Positions 12,844-13,399 of a stretch of 13,399 bases of DNA are shown piece after piece. The notes under the pieces are model-generated. The model did no database searches. It was not told the origin of the DNA and worked only from the letters and a program-made list of their open reading frames with translations. The stretch is from Candidatus Equinaster intestinalis (lineage in GTDB: Bacteria; Bacillota_A; Clostridia; Oscillospirales; Acutalibacteraceae). The stretch is from positions 1 through 13,399 of the forward strand of contig JAGHTJ010000087.1 of the NCBI GenBank assembly GCA_018065375.1, written 5' to 3'. The position numbers and the translations under genes were made by a program. The stretch's first letter is position 1; the number at the start of each line of letters is the position of its first letter.

Positions 12844-13399
12844 AAATCTACCCATTTGACTTTGACGTAATCGTTTTCAAAGTCCCACTCCGCCACGGGC
12901 GGAGTATGCTGATAAGCGGAGCAGTTTTTGATTATCTGTTCTTTCCCTTTGAGCCCCTGCGAAGCATAAAAAAGGTGGTGACCGCTTTCAATGGCAGATA
13001 GAGAAAGGTCTTTTGTAATGTACTTGGTTAAGTACTTGGAGCACCCCTCTTTTGAGGCTATGGGGGTACAAGTGAAATACCCGAATTTGCGGCTATATTG
13101 CTCCCAATTGTATATCTTTTCCCCGTTTTTAATGCGCTTTTTAAGGTTAAGCGGAATATTGTCTTTGGTGGAAAACTCCCTTAAATCGTCGGGGGTTAAC
13201 CCCATTAATAACCCGTGCATATGCCAAGCGCCGCGGTCTTTTGCTTTTTGGGAATTAAGGTGCGGCTCAGGTATCAAAAGATACTTGATAGGTGCGTCGG
13301 CTCGGGTGCGGTTAATGTTGCGAATAAACTGCCCTAAGTCTTTGATAAAAGCCGCAAGGTCGAAGCGGTCAGCCCTCATTTTATCGGACTGTGTGAAAG
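12813..13399 (-). CDS. HUH-type replication initiation protein, 5' end outside the window
   Basis: The C-terminal part of a rolling-circle replication initiator, a nicking enzyme that starts replication by forming a tyrosine-DNA bond. The metal-binding HUH motif is AWHMHGLLM (HMH codons at 13223-13215). A two-tyrosine motif KYLTKYITK follows, with tyrosine codons at 13034-13032 and 13022-13020. That Y-x3-Y layout is seen in Rep proteins of microviruses and some plasmids. The frame stays open to the window end through FTQSDK, and the ATG at 13379 has no ribosome-binding site, so the true start is beyond 13399. The first conserved strand of the Rep fold is therefore missing from view. A complete gene here would make the element able to replicate as a plasmid or single-stranded phage. 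No helicase domain is seen in the visible part. Confidence 0.75.
   Translation of the reverse strand, partial: FTQSDKMRADRFDLAAFIKDLGQFIRNINRTRADAPIKYLLIPEPHLNSQKAKDRGAWHMHGLLMGLTPDDLREFSTKDNIPLNLKKRIKNGEKIYNWEQYSRKFGYFTCTPIASKEGCSKYLTKYITKDLSLSAIESGHHLFYASQGLKGKEQIIKNCSAYQHTPPVAEWDFENDYVKVKWVDLESQKRDSEK

Larger units (their letters stand above)
12041..13399. mobile_element. One end of an integrated rolling-circle element
   Basis: A replication initiator, a minimal tyrosine recombinase and a palindrome-rich terminal region lie together on the minus strand and look more G+C-rich by eye than the host genes. This fits an integrated plasmid, integrative mobilisable element or ssDNA phage. The left border is uncertain (between about 11906 and 12045) and the right end is outside the window. 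No relaxase, capsid or resistance gene is visible. Confidence 0.55.

Noticed and set aside
1..13399. CRISPR array
   Set aside because: No regularly spaced direct repeats of 20-40 bases were seen, and no cas-like gene is present.

Overview
The window reads as a chromosomal segment of a low-GC, endospore-forming Firmicute of class Clostridia, running into the edge of an inserted mobile element at the right. The sporulation genes spoIIGA, sigE and spoIVA, the strong Shine-Dalgarno sites (GAGG, GGAGG, GGGAGG) and the many Rho-independent terminators support this. The gene families would fit an Oscillospiraceae/Ruminococcaceae-type gut clostridium, but that narrower placement is an inference.

Layout from left to right. 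(1) 36-1109: a consensus promoter, a divergent SigH-like sigma factor, a compact tRNA-resembling structured RNA, and a 96-residue protein with two zinc ribbons, closed by a terminator. (2) 1176-4717: a tightly packed operon of an OmpR-type response regulator, a membrane sensor kinase and a membrane-anchored HtrA serine protease. The layout suggests an envelope or secretion stress circuit. (3) 4720-6344: a Spo0A box and promoter, then spoIIGA-sigE, the pro-sigma-E protease and its substrate. (4) 6355-7921, minus strand: the Mg2+ transporter gene mgtE behind a leader with its own extended -10 promoter and a 28-codon upstream ORF. (5) 7972-10917: an aspartate kinase with a consensus promoter, then spoIVA. 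The hairpin between them looks like the kinase terminator, but its loop holds the predicted start of a sigma-E-type spoIVA transcript and its 3' arm holds the spoIVA ribosome-binding site. (6) 10904-11905, minus strand: a complete XerC/XerD-like tyrosine recombinase. (7) 12041-13399, minus strand: mobile DNA with a palindrome-rich probable non-coding RNA behind a consensus promoter, a minimal tyrosine recombinase, and an HUH-type replication initiator cut by the window end.

Three parts form one sporulation cascade. Spo0A acts at the spoIIG promoter, SpoIIGA activates SigE, and SigE is predicted to transcribe spoIVA, whose product drives coat assembly. The most unusual observations are the spoIVA terminator/promoter overlap, the mgtE leader ORF, the tRNA-like RNA at 674-739, and the structured RNA at 12041-12226.
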